This document shows positions 1 through 11,177 of a DNA stretch of 64,000 nt, piece by piece (the first letter of the stretch is position 1; every line of letters begins with the position of its first letter). The stretch spans positions 744,001 through 808,000 of the forward strand of contig NADL03000611.1 in the NCBI GenBank assembly GCA_002205965.3. Reading direction: 5' to 3'. The notes under the pieces are model-generated. The model was not told the DNA's origin, made no database searches, and saw only the letters and a list, made by a program, of their open reading frames with translations. Position numbers and translations under genes: made by a program. Source of the DNA: Kappaphycus alvarezii (taxonomy: Eukaryota > Rhodophyta > Florideophyceae > Gigartinales > Solieriaceae).

Positions 1-2230
1 TGCTAAACATAACTGTACGGAAAATATTTCACAGCTACTTCTTCAAATTTCCCATTGATATACTTAGAGACCAAAAAGGATACATCGTAGAAACAGTAAA
101 GTTGTTGAAAAGATTTTCTGACTTTGATTTCAAAATTATACCCATCTCAGAGTAGGCAAACAAAGTTCCCGAATACCTCTCAAGACAGCCTGAGAATCCA
201 ATCTCAAACAAGCATCGAGAGAAAGAACTGCCCGAAAAGTAACAAAAAAGACATACTCAAAATTTATGAATATGCCGGCATTTTCTTCTGAGAGTTTAGA
301 GCTAGAAGAACTGGTAAAAGATTAAAGGCTAGATAAAAACCTGAAAGAGAATTAGAAAGATTTAAAGGCCCCTTCCAAAAAGGAGGGATTTTTTATCAAA
401 AAAATTTAGTAATTTTATACCACAAGGAAAATTTAAAATCAAGTTACTACATGACAGTCATTCTACTCCAAATATTGGAAATTTGGGAATTTCAAAAACA
501 ATCAGTAGAATATCACAGAATTTTTACTGGAAAAACCTTCGTACATATTTTTTTAGATACTTTCGTTCTCGCCACTATCAAAGAGGGAAAACTTCAAATA
601 AGAAACCCGAAGGTATTCTATGGCTTGTTGATACACAACTAAGTGAGCGCAAAAGGAAACGGGTTTTACTAAACCAATTCCGAGGTCAAAGATAGGAAAT
701 AATGGAATTTCAACGGTGGTTAACATAAAATCAAAAAATATACGAATTGTACCAACTAAGCCTGAAATATACACTTTTTTACTTCGAGGCGGTTCAAGAA
801 TCATGTCTATAGAAAAAAGACACTCCGAAAAATTCCATGTATGATAGAGATTCTGTATTTATGTCCAAGATTTCGAGAGTCTGTTTCAGCTTCTAAGCAC
901 CAAGGTATCTCCTTCTTCAGTGTATCACCGACAAGAATATGGCCTATACAAGGTAATGAACAGAAAACTAAAAGATTTAATTCGTTCTTTTATTAGATTC
1001 GACAAGTCAAATTGAAAGAAGTAATTTTAGACTTCGGTGTTGCTTACAATCCATCCATTAATTCAACTACAACATTCTATTCCTTCTTGATCAGTTATGT
1101 ACTTCACTCCAGACCTATTCCTTTGGACTTAAAATTTGCAGACAACCCTGCTACAATCCGGTTCCTCAAATAGTAAGAATCAACCGAAAAAAGGCAAAGA
1201 ACAAATCAAAAAGCCAAAAGATTCCACAGCTTTTTATTTCAAGAGAAGTTCAAAAAAACCATATAAAATCTTATAATTATAAATTCAGTGATAAGTTCTG
1301 GCTGTTTCTCAGAGAATTTGCCCTAGATGATGGCGCAAGATCTCAAAAACTGAACCCTAATTACTGTGGTCCATTCGCAATAATTGAGGATATCAACGGG
1401 GTTAAACAATGCTTAATTCTATCTCATACAGTTGTCGACAGAGGAATCCATAACTCTATCCAGGCAAACCTTCTGAAGCCGTACTTTGATGATGAGTTTT
1501 ATCGACAAGATCTGCCGCCGCCACCTATACGGGTTCAGAAAAGATAAGAATAATATGAGCTCGGATCCATTCCCAGTCACAAATGACAACAACGAAAGAC
1601 ATAATACGTTATTAAATGAAAGGGATATGCAGACTATTCTAATTCTTCGCTCTGAGAAAACAAATTATTAGAGTAGTTATGTAACGGCCACGCCCACGCA
1701 TCTCCTTAAATAATATAAGAATATCCTGCCAGTAACTGTTATCGAGAATTTAACACTATGATAAGACATTATCCCAAACTGGGCATGTTAGTATAAGTAA
1801 CCATCTGCTATAAGATATGATGACTGCTTGAGAAATACTTTATCAACGTTATAGACATTTAGAGTCAGTAATGATAGTTAGCCTAGAGTTCTCCCGTTAC
1901 AGATCCGTGAGTTGATTCGCTTCAGATTAGCTCACATAATTAGGATTATTATTTCACTTTCATCTCTTGTGCTTCTGGAAACTTCTGGTTATTCTCGCAG
2001 GGCTTCCAAAGACTAGATTGAAAGTCTATACAAGACTGGCCCTCGCTCTCTACTTGGTCTCAATAAAGCCTGACCACCATATTCCCTCCTCTCAAAGCCT
2101 TCTCTCGGTCTTTCACTCTCTCCTTGTTCTCATTTCTCTTCGTTCTGCCTCTCTCCTTCTTTGTTTGTCTCTTTCGCTCGAACTTACCTTTTTTTTAGAA
2201 TGCAATTGCATTAAGTACTGCTTGCTTACA
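1..2230 (+). mobile_element. Old Ty3/gypsy-like retrotransposon fossil, 3' part
   Basis: The plus strand carries remnants of an integrase from about 900 to 1500. The clearest piece, at about 1290-1495, resembles the integrase C-terminal region of gypsy elements (for example GPFAIIEDINGV, then a segment ending LLKPYFDDEF). A TG...CA-bounded candidate 3' LTR follows directly. The 5' part would lie left of the window. The element is badly broken, with many breaks throughout, and looks old. The family call rests on the integrase-like tail and on LTR position; a Copia origin is less likely because integrase is the last part before the LTR. Confidence 0.6.
1680..2230 (+). repeat. Candidate 3' LTR of the gypsy-like fossil
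   Basis: The segment begins TGTAACGGCC and ends CTTACA, so its ends form a short TGTAA/TTACA inverted pair as in integrated LTRs. It contains an A/T-rich TATA-like stretch near 1705 and an AATAAA signal near 2068, followed by a CT-rich tract. It lies directly after the integrase remnant. The matching 5' LTR is outside the window, so the boundaries rest on end structure only. Confidence 0.45.
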
Positions 2231-3050
2231 TTTTAACTATTTTTCTGTTGAGAAATTTTTCTACATAGCCCTTGGTCTGAATCTCCAGTCTTTTTGGTAG
2301 CAGCAACCAACAGCTCAACCATTTTTACTTTTTATGCATCCAATCCCCGCAAATACTCCCAAAACAAGCCTAAACGTCTTTCACAACAAGTAACGGATCT
2401 GCCTGGGTGGCTGGTTTACCCTTACTGAGACAGGAACAAGTGTTTAATTCTTCTATCTGGTTACTGATTCTTGATTCCTTCACTTAGACATCCTCCGCTA
2501 TTCGGTACGCTAGACCTTTTATAGAGAATTTGGGACCGTATTAGAAATTTATTTGGCTCACATACTGAGAGGTACTGTACAGCGATGCGCAGTGGTATTC
2601 GTACTGGTCTTTGTGCCTTTTGAGCTTTTGCACTGTACTCTCTCACTCTAACGAGTGCATTCTTCATCATTAAAAATTCCTCCGCCGTACTTCGCGCTGT
2701 ACTGTGTTCTTACAGGCACAGTGATGCTAGCAGTATTGGAACCACTAAGTCCCTATGCAACAGCAAATAAAACGTCATTGCGCTTGATAAAACCCCTCCG
2801 CAAAGCATCTACAGTGTGAATGTTCCTACTGTGCCCTTGCCACCGCGCAGCCACAGTAGTATGCAGAACAGAAAAATTTGAGAATATCAATGAGGGAGTA
2901 AAGACAAGAATAGTAGGGCTTTTACGGTCGCAGAATTCTGAAAACCAGAAACAGTATTTCTGCAATACGTGTACACATGTCACATGGAATATAGAAGCGG
3001 CTTAATCGGCCATGATGATCATTGCATAAATGAGCGGTTTTAGTGACGTG
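2231..3050. other. Intergenic stretch with GTACTGTAC-type motifs
   Basis: No convincing coding region was seen. Copies of the window-wide GTAC palindrome theme occur at about 2573-2583 (GTACTGTAC) and 2696-2703. Short open frames on both strands here have no recognisable composition or motif. Confidence 0.4.
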
Positions 3051-3052
3051 GC

Positions 3053-4387
3053 GTGTGCATTGTTTCTGACACATTTTGCGCCAAAGGACTGAAAGAGATA
3101 CCAGAAATTTCCTTGTCACCCTCTGCCTGGGCTCAGCTGTCACCATTTCTGCTCCAGCTACTCTCGAAAATGGCAAACAAACTCTTCCGTCCCTTGCCGA
3201 ACGTTATCCGTACGATGTTGTTTCCACACCGGTTTCTGCTTCCCCACCTCCTTGTATTCGTGTTACACCCCCGTCCTTTGTTGCTGCAGCGCCACCTGTT
3301 GCTGTATCTGTATGTCCGTCCGCCCCTGCTAATGAAACTTCGCCCGACGCAGTTGTTGAAAACCCACCCTCCGTTTTTGTCGTCCTCCAGTCGCTGATTG
3401 GTTAAACAAGTCTGCAGCTGCTGTTTCATTCCCAAGCTCCGCTGCTGGTGCAAGAACATCCCGCGCTGTTGTAGCAACCTCGACAGCCGCTAAAGCTGCA
3501 GCTTCGCCTGGCGCTGTAGTTGTAGCCCCGCCACCAATCCCAGAACACCGCTTGCTGCCGTGGATACACACCGCGTCTGCAATTGGTCGCTCAGCTCTGC
3601 TGTTGATCTCCCATTAGTTTTCGTTACAGAGGGTGCAACTGTGAACGCGGGAGCCGGCAAGGAAAAACAGGGACCAGGGCGTCGATCTAAATTCTCATTT
3701 GCAGAAGATCTAGTGATGTTTAGAGAGGTTTCGGCATGTACAAGTCACATCGCGCCGAACGAATAGAAAAGAGGGCGTTTCAAAATAGCCGCTTCTAAAG
3801 CCGTCGCGACACGTAAGCTGTCATGGATGGTCACATAGAAATCCATTCAAGACACATTTATTCTTTTACAACGCCGCTTTGACAGATATGATCGCTCTGA
3901 GCAATTGATGAGTGGTATAGGGGGCGAGGTAGCGGAAATATAAAAGATTCTTTTCACGATGGAGTAAAACAGGGATGATTTGGCTGGGCAAAGAATTGCA
4001 AGAAATGAGATGGAAGAAATGTGAAAGAAGGAGAAGTAGAGGCTTTTATCAGTCATTCGTGCCCATGCACTTGTGCAAAGGAGTGTGAAAGATAGTCCCT
4101 CAGCTAAAAATGTGACGAAAGGTAGCAATGGAAGCGAAAAAGAAGTATGGGTACAAAAAAGGCGCAATTCAGTTACCATTGCTGATACGGATGAAGATGT
4201 TGCGTTTATTCAAGCCCTGGAGCGCACTGAAAAACAACGCGTCGAGATGGAAGAGATAAAATTACAACTAGCTTACTTACAGCTTCAAGCGGAGATTGAG
4301 AAACGTAAACGGGCACGAGAGGAGAGAAACGAAAAGATGGAGGAAGCCGCACAACTTGTTGTGATATCAACAACATACAACTTGTGA
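3053..4387 (+). pseudogene. SANT/Myb-like plus coiled-coil protein family, copy 1 (broken)
   Basis: Order seen: an Ala/Pro/Ser/Val-rich stretch (about 3080-3560); a basic DNA-binding-like segment around 3675-3765 (RRSKFSFAEDLVMFREVSA); a middle part at about 3870-3925 with the pattern RFDRYDRSEQLMSGIGGEV; and a charged coiled coil from about 4200 to 4350 (ALERTEKQRVEMEEIKLQL onward). The same order and spacing occur at 9.6-10.5 kb (+) and 51.7-52.4 kb (-), which makes this a gene family. The parts lie in different frames with internal stops, so this copy is probably a pseudogene. The DNA-binding segment looks SANT/Myb-like (an aromatic residue, then acidic residues, then hydrophobic EV.A), but that assignment is inference. 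Function unknown. Such proteins can be transposon-borne, and no TIRs were found here. Confidence 0.55.
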
Positions 4388-6337
4388 GACTCTCTCATAT
4401 CTGTGTTTTGACTGTTATTGTGTGTTTTGATAGTGATTCTATGTCTTTACGCATATCAGTATCAGCCATGTCTCATTCATTTGATATTTATCCTTCATAG
4501 AGTGTGAATTAAGCATGTAACAGGTGCTGTCAGGTTTGGATGCAGAATAGCAGTAACGTGGCAGTGGACAGGATTCGCTAAGTGTGAGTTGCGGAGTAGT
4601 GTCGTGGTCAAGACTGCCCCCTACCACGTTCGTGACAGTTCGGGCTGTTTGGGTAGTTCAGGTTAGGTAGGTTTACTGGGCTAAAATTCATGTATTCTAC
4701 CGGGGGATTTGGTATTTAATTCTAGACTTGAGTAAAGTTTTGGGCGCAAAAAGTCCGAACCAGAATAAGCAAAACAATACAGCCCCAGACATCAAAGCAA
4801 CTAGAGCTTAAAAAAACGAGGTTAATGATGGACGTGATAACTGTTTTCATTTGATGGAATGGAGATGGGGGAGCCTGTGGGCCCCTTTGAAGAGATAGTT
4901 GCTCCTCTCCGTGGTACTAAATGAACCCGGTGACTATTGAATCATTCATTTTCTCTCGCCAGGCTAGCTAATGTTGTAATGTGGGGGAATGAAACTGAAA
5001 TATAGAAATTTCTGGTTTCGATAAAAACAATTACGAATTGTTTTCAGTAAATACGCGCCAATGTACAACCTACCAATTGGAAGCTGTAGAACTCTCATTT
5101 TCCTGGGAAAGTCTACTGTAATCCAATATTTCTTCACTTCCTTGAACTTTCACTGCACAATTATGCGGGCAGATGAAAAAGCCATATTAAACGCCACTGG
5201 ATCTGCACTTAAATGAGAGCTTTGAGATGGAACCTCTAATTAACTTCACCAGTTGTAGCCTTTATCGCCATAAATGCAGTGGGTAGTTCCGTATACTTGC
5301 AGTAAGGTTTCGAGATAAACATCTAAACCATATCTTGGATACAGTGTCAAATCATGCTTTCTTCCTTCTCCTGGACCGTATGTGTGGTAAAACATGCCGT
5401 CCGGAGTTTTATTGCTTGAAACTTTACGGCTTGCTTGCGTTTGTGCCCGTTGTAAACCACAAGTTGAAGTACTGTATCATCTGAACTTGCAATCTCTAGT
5501 GCTGTTCTATCAATTAATACGATACAGTTATCTAATGCTTTTGTTTTATTCCTAATAGAATGGGCATATCGAGCTGCGTTTGAATTAATTTATGGAACAT
5601 TTAATATATCCGTTGTAATCATTCCCATCTCTCCATAAAACTATCCATTGTCTCCCAAAGTACCTCCGATATTTGTGGTGTTTATTTTATAAATTCTGAC
5701 TCCAGGTCCTTCCAAATCTCGGTATTAGAAAGCTGTTTATGAAGAGCAAAGTTGGAAAGAAAACTGGTAGTAGAATACATGTATCTTTTCGTCCTATAAC
5801 AACTAGAACCATTAGTAACAAAATTTGAAATCCGTAGTTCGTCTTTTCGCAGAAACCCGAAGGGTCACATGCATTGTTCGTCTCCCATGGCTGCAAAGAC
5901 TTCCTCTAATGATCTTGTTGCAATTAGTATCCCTCGTATTATAAAAACTCAGTGGTGGTTGTTTAGCGCTCTCCACTTCCTGTATGACTTTTGTAGAAAC
6001 CAAATTGACAAGTTTGCCATAAATCGTCGATATATAAGGCTACATAGAGCACTACGCCAAAATCGGAGTCGACGAAAGTTGTGATCTTTTGTTTAGAGGA
6101 GAACCGTCCACTTACCAGCCCAATCTATGACTTCGTGGTGTTGCTCTAATGCCTCTTCAGTGGTGGCACTCATGTTAGCTAGCTCTGTAAACTCCCCGGA
6201 GAAACAGTTCACCAATTATGTGTTTTTCCCATGTGAATACATCATTTAAACAGCATGCAGTGAAATTACAGAAGAATTGCAGAAAAATTGCAGAAATCTC
6301 TCTTCCCATAAAATATTTATTTGACTACCCTTCCAGT
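4388..6337. other. Unassigned A/T-rich stretch
   Basis: No gene could be supported. On the minus strand, 5690-6005 gives two overlapping open pieces in different frames (around STKVIQEVESAKQPPLSFYN and RRTMHVTLRVSAKRR). They could be a decayed transposase or another element, but no family motif was recognised. Base composition is A/T-richer than around the host genes. Confidence 0.3.
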
Positions 6338-8534
6338 AAGCATATTTTGACCACCCGGTAAATTTGAAGCACCCGAAATAAATAGCACTTTCTCAATCAC
6401 CGCAAGTGCCAACGAATCTCCCCCAATCGGAATGGCCATATGGTCGGGTGTGGAAGTCGAGGCCTGACGCCGGGTGGTAGCCCTCGCCCTTTGCCGGGTT
6501 CAAGCCCAATTTTTGCTCCAGTTCTTACTTTTTAGTCCAGTCCCGGTCATGTATTTTTCTGTGAGACGACTGAATTCCCGCTAATTTGTCTGCATAACGT
6601 ACCATATAAGATCCCGATGTGACCGCTGCCACGTCTTATATATGATCCACCTACTTATACATAATCCACCTCTGGATGAACATACGAAACTAGTCCAATA
6701 CAACTCAACAACGCGGCCATCCAAAATGCCGCTATCAATGCGAAAATCGACAAAAAATATCTAACAGAGAGCTGCGAAGGCGTCAATTGAATTCCACGAA
6801 AGACGGGTTGCTTTCGACCTGCCCTAAATAACAATATCGACAAGCCAAATTGTTGATCAAACTGTAGTCCATCTGACAGCCCTTCCAGCGCCAATCAGCA
6901 GATCTCTTCAACTGCGGGGTCTCGTATCATAGAACATTTGCTGCAGGCCGCAAAACGGGGTTTTGCGGTTGATGAGGCCGCCTCGGTGAGGATGGCGGCG
7001 ACCGTCGCTAGGGAAGAGGGGCGAACATTCAAGAGTGATATCCCATCGGAAGAATGGGTACATTCATTCTGGTCACGGCATCGGTAGATTAAGTACCGCT
7101 CCCTTGAGAAAAAGATCTCGCCAAAGCCAAGGCTGAGAACTACGATCACGTGAAGAATTTAAAGACTGCCTTAGAATTTGTGGTGAGCAAGTATCATGTG
7201 CTGAAAACGGATTACAACTTCGTCTTGAATTTAGGTGAGACAGATGTCAGTGGTGAATACAGCGAAAAGGCGAAATTTTACGCGGACCCGGAAGGTAACA
7301 GTGGTGATTATCGGTTATCAAAAGGGAAGAGGACTGGGAAGCATCTCACTGCTGTGGTCATCGCGTCAGCAGCTGGAGATTTTTTGCATCCTTTCTTTAT
7401 TTTCGAGGGGAAGCATGTGATGCAGAATTGGTTCCTCCCGTTGAGCGAGGACATCTCAAAAGACGATGTTGGGATTCACATCTGGTTTAAAAAGGATTGT
7501 TGGTTTGACGTGAACAGTTTCACGATGGGTAACAAAAACGGTTCCATCGAATCGTCATTTATATTCTTCGTAATTGATCATATCAGACGTCACAGTAGAG
7601 TAATTGTCCCTGAAGGCAAGCCCCTTCTCCTAATGATAGATTGGCACCAGTCTCGAGGCGGTTGGGAATGGCTTGCGAAAGACACTGTGGAGAACATCGA
7701 GGTGGTTCAATTTAAACAAAATACGACGCATGATTTCTCAAGCATGAACACGAAGCTCATTCTTGGAATGTCCGGTTATCGCGCACTTAGGAAGAATATG
7801 GTGAAGGTCGCATCCATAAATCATAACCTTTGGCCCCTTGACTACAGGTTTATGGAGCATTTAAATACTACCTTCAGTACTCCCCGGGGACGATATGTAT
7901 TCGCACCTAGAAATTCGCGAAGTTGTACACTTCAGTAAATTCGAGCAGTCTTATAAAGCCAGCCCTTATCCATTGTATACGAATGCATTGACGCCGCTCT
8001 CCAGCGGGATGTTGAATACATCACTGCCTTTGACTACGCGTTCAGCGAAATATCTAGTCGTGCAGCAACTCCTCCCCACGAATCTACACTGAGGATCCTC
8101 GATTTCGGCCAGTCTTCAGATTACCTCCCACACAATGAGGCCATTGCTTCCCGCAAAAAATCGGTGGAGAAGCGCAAATTGGAATGGGAGTGTAACAGGG
8201 AGAAGAACATAAAGAGGAAAGCATAGCAAGGCAAAAAAGAATGCAATGGAACGGAAGGTGGAGAAGTAAAAAGGTGCACTTTTGATTAGTCCTCCCTCTT
8301 CCTTTCCGTCATCGAGTCCCTCCGTCTATGATAGAAACTGTGCCTCGGCTTTATTTTCGCTAGGATACAATGAAAATCAACGCACCGAACGCTTCTTGTG
8401 TTTTGAAGAACGCGTTGATAATCAGTCTTGCCTGCTAGACCCGAAGTACAGTCTTTTGTATTCAAAAGAGGTTTGAAAATGTCGTGAATGGGGTTTTTAG
8501 GTGCTCCAAATAAACCCGTTGTCCAGTTTTAGCT
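6338..8534 (+). mobile_element. Decayed pogo/Tigger-type (CENP-B-like) DNA transposon
   Basis: About 2.2 kb, bounded by imperfect terminal inverted repeats. The left end (about 6338-6379) contains ACCCGGTAAATTTGAAGCAC. The right end (about 8497-8534), read on the opposite strand, contains AACGGGTTTATTTGGAGCAC. Across a 30-base stretch about 21 positions match by eye. The interior encodes a helix-turn-helix and DDE transposase remnant. A clear TA target duplication was not found, so the exact ends are uncertain by several bases. Confidence 0.6.
6880..7938 (+). pseudogene. pogo/CENP-B-like transposase (HTH_Tnp_Tc5 + DDE_1), inactivated
   Basis: A CENP-B-type DNA-binding half is visible at about 6930-7090 (RGFAVDEAASVRMAATVARE, then WVHSFWSRHR). 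The DDE_1 endonuclease domain follows in one long open frame, 7150-7938: the usual NxDET core appears as NLGETD (about 7225), followed by KHLTAVVIASAAGDFLHPFF and LLLMIDWHQSRGGWEW (about 7625). Known family members use the Asp of DET and of the LLxxDxxxSH segment. Here the first Asp is replaced by Gly and the SH motif has decayed, and the N-terminal half lies in another frame with a stop after RHR. It is therefore not expected to be active. Residues after about 7800 no longer follow the family. The element's TIRs flank it. Confidence 0.75.
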
Positions 8535-9185
8535 CTTTTGCGCCGAGTACACTTGTTTGCATGTCTTTTTTCTTCTATTTCGTGTTTTAGTCCACAATTA
8601 GAGTGGCCGTTGCAGTAGACTGTGAGGAGTCGAGAGGTATATTTTTAGTTTAAAACAAGCTAACAGAGCTAGAAATAGGGGCATTTTCTTTAAAAAAACA
8701 ATCTAAATATGCCCTGGGAGGGTATGTGATTTAAATATAAGCCAGTACGTGTGTATGATAAACCGTCAGAATAGGCCTTTCGAGAATTTGTGCATTTTTC
8801 ATCAGTTAATGAATTTAACTTTAGTGAACATGGTATATTCCAATATGATGCGAGTAAATTCTTATTTACGGGCCAATTTATCAAATACTGGCAATTTAAT
8901 AAAAAATCACCGCCCCAGTATTTACGGGGTTAATTCCGGAGAACACATTAAATTAAGAATGATCGCGCCAAAAAGGAAATCAAAGTTCCAATTCGGCAAT
9001 GCCTCGATTACTACGAAATTAGTCTGTAGAACCAAACTAAGTCTTGCACTTGACTCCAAAGGCCGTAAATTAGAATAATTACACCAAGATCGACATTTTC
9101 TAAGTTTACCAAAGCCAGAACACTACCTTTATCGCAGCACTCACCACACCCTTTCCCTTTATCTAAAAATGACCTCTATCTAAAA
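8535..9185. other. Spacer with one unassigned small open frame
   Basis: An open frame at 8749-9078 (+, 109 codons) has an ordinary, non-repetitive composition but no recognised motif and no paralogue in the window. A short tandem duplication of TATCTAAAAATGACCTC sits at about 9160-9195, just before the next open frame. I do not claim a gene here. Confidence 0.25.
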
Positions 9186-9440
9186 ATGACCTCTTTCAGC
9201 ACGACCGACGCACAGGAGACAGTGGCTCTCTTAGCAGAGAGACTTGTGGAACGGTCAGCAGAGATGGATGACTTCAACAATAAATCCGATCGCATGGATT
9301 CTGATGAAGAAAATGACAGCAAATGCAGGATATTAGGGACTTTACGGAAGAAAAAATTCTTGTCAACGTGGGTAAAAACACGCCATACATATGCCACTAT
9401 GCGTCGTGTCAATCCCAATGGTGAAGTCCCACCATTCTGA
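9186..9440 (+). CDS. Small hypothetical acidic/basic ORF upstream of family copy 2
   Basis: This 84-codon frame starts at an ATG directly after the duplicated TCTAAAAATGACCTCT motif. It contains an acidic patch (MDSDEENDSK) followed by a basic one (TLRKKKF). No domain is recognised. It lies 180 bases before the start of the SANT-like family member on the same strand. It could be a decayed 5' part of that gene or an unrelated ORF. Nothing else in the window supports it, so confidence is low. Confidence 0.25.
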   Translation: MTSFSTTDAQETVALLAERLVERSAEMDDFNNKSDRMDSDEENDSKCRILGTLRKKKFLSTWVKTRHTYATMRRVNPNGEVPPF

Positions 9441-9619
9441 GGTCTTGAAGAATGCCCCAATAGTGAGGCCATGTGAGCTTGAAAACGTTAGAAAGATTGC
9501 ACGCCCTTGCTATGCTGGGCCCACTACATACCTCGGCGAACATGCAACCCCAACCTTCGCCATGCCCCGATACCGGAGATCCAGCCCTTGGGCAATCTCA
9601 CCCCTCAAAGACTCTTCTC

Positions 9620-10542
9620 ATGTCGACCTCAGCAAATTCCAATGATCCCTCCGGGCCCTTCCCCACACCATCAAAACCGCGCAAGAAGAGATGCAGATTC
9701 ACAAAAGACGATGACATTATCATCGCTTGGGAGGTTGCCGCAGCCAAAGCCCATATTGCAACAAACGGTGCAACCAGGGAGCGTTTTGAAATTGTTGCAG
9801 CAAAAGTAAATGGTTCCAAACGCGTCAAGCGTCAAGCATGTAGTTACCTGGAAATCAGCACAAGACAGGTAAAAACGTCTGCAGGAACGCTATGACAAAA
9901 ACGATGCGGCTGACGCCAAGTTGAGCGGTGTTGGTGGAGAAATGGGTGAATTAGAGAAACTGCTTGCGGTATTGAAGGAAGCTTGCGATGATCTCGTCAG
10001 ACCCAGGAACATAAGAAGAAAATTAAAGAAGAAAACGAACCCAAGAAGGAACGTCTTGGTACTTTTATTCGGCAGCGTGCTACACGTCGAAAGGATTCCG
10101 ATAACAGTGACACCTGGTCAGAAGTTCAAGGTTCACCACCGACTAAGAAAGTGAAAACGATTCTATTATTTGCTCCGATAACGGTTGACGATGAGACAGC
10201 GTCACTTTACGGCTGCTTTGGAGCGAGGAGATGCACAAAGGCTACAGCTGGAGGAAGAGAGGTTAAAGTTGGAGCGAGAACGGTTTGAAGCACCCCAAAA
10301 AGAGAAGTCACTGGACCGAGAAGAACGTCAACGTGAGCGTGCGGAAGCCCAAAACTGGATCTTCAAAAGTTCCAAATGATGATGGATGTCATAAGGGGGT
10401 TCAGACGTCCTTATCGCGTGTTTCGGTTGCTCCTCCAGAGGAATTGAGCGGGCATAAAAGAGCTTTGAATTCCGGCACTGATGATGATGATCCTTGCTCA
10501 GAGGATCAAGCTAAGCGACAATGGGACAACCGTTTGGTGTGA
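9620..10542 (+). pseudogene. SANT/Myb-like plus coiled-coil protein family, copy 2
   Basis: The likely start is the ATG at 9620, giving a short Pro/Ser-rich leader, then the DNA-binding-like segment KKRCRFTKDDDIIIAWEVAA and AAKAHIATNG (about 9680-9770). The middle signature RYDKNDAADAKLSGVGGEMG lies at about 9885-9945, and a long charged coiled coil (LQLEEERLKLERERFE, then repeated RE/ER) at about 10185-10370. Copies at 3.7-4.4 and 51.7-52.4 kb share all three blocks. Successive blocks are in different frames, so either small introns or, more likely, indels separate them. The 9473-9895 open frame is the best-preserved part. Family function unknown; a DNA-binding regulator or a transposon accessory protein are the leading ideas. 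Confidence 0.6.
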
Positions 10543-11177
10543 TGGGCTGGAGAAGACAGAGAGGGTATGTGGTCTTGTTGTTTGGAATATTGCGCCGAGA
10601 TGGATGGGTTGAAAGTCTCGTGAATGCATAATATCCTGTGGCAGGCTTCACGTCAGAGAATTCTTATCACCGATAATCTATTTGAATCTTTCTACTCTAC
10701 AGGAGAGTCCAAAACAATTTGTCACATGACCAATTTCTATGCCCGGTAATTTTAGACTTTTGAACAAATTTGCTGCAAGTATTGACTCTTTTTATAACGT
10801 GGAGACAGGCAAAGTCCGAAAAGACCTAGTAAATACGCGAAGACCCAGTCTTTGCGCATTTACTGAAAAACGGAGATTCGATTTGGTTCTTTGATGTTTG
10901 AAAAGTGCGGTTCGGCTATCCCCTGGTGTATGCTAGACGTGTTCAGGATAATGGGTAATGTCACTCGTGTGTCTAAATGGCTGCGTCGAAGCCTGTCAGC
11001 AGGTATGATGCATTGGACAAAAACTGCCTGGAAGACCTAGTGATGGGCACTCACAGCGCAATATCCCCTTACAGTCTACACCCTCGGCGGCTAGCGCACG
11101 GAGGGGTATTTTATTGTGTTCAAAAACCTGAATTATACAAGTAGTGGGACACACTAGCACACAGAGGTCTTTTCACC
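10543..11177. other. Spacer between family copy 2 and the LINE
   Basis: No coding region, TIR or LTR end was recognised in this 0.6 kb. It may include the 5' flank of the truncated LINE that follows, but no reverse-transcriptase N-terminal motifs were seen before about 11180. Confidence 0.35.
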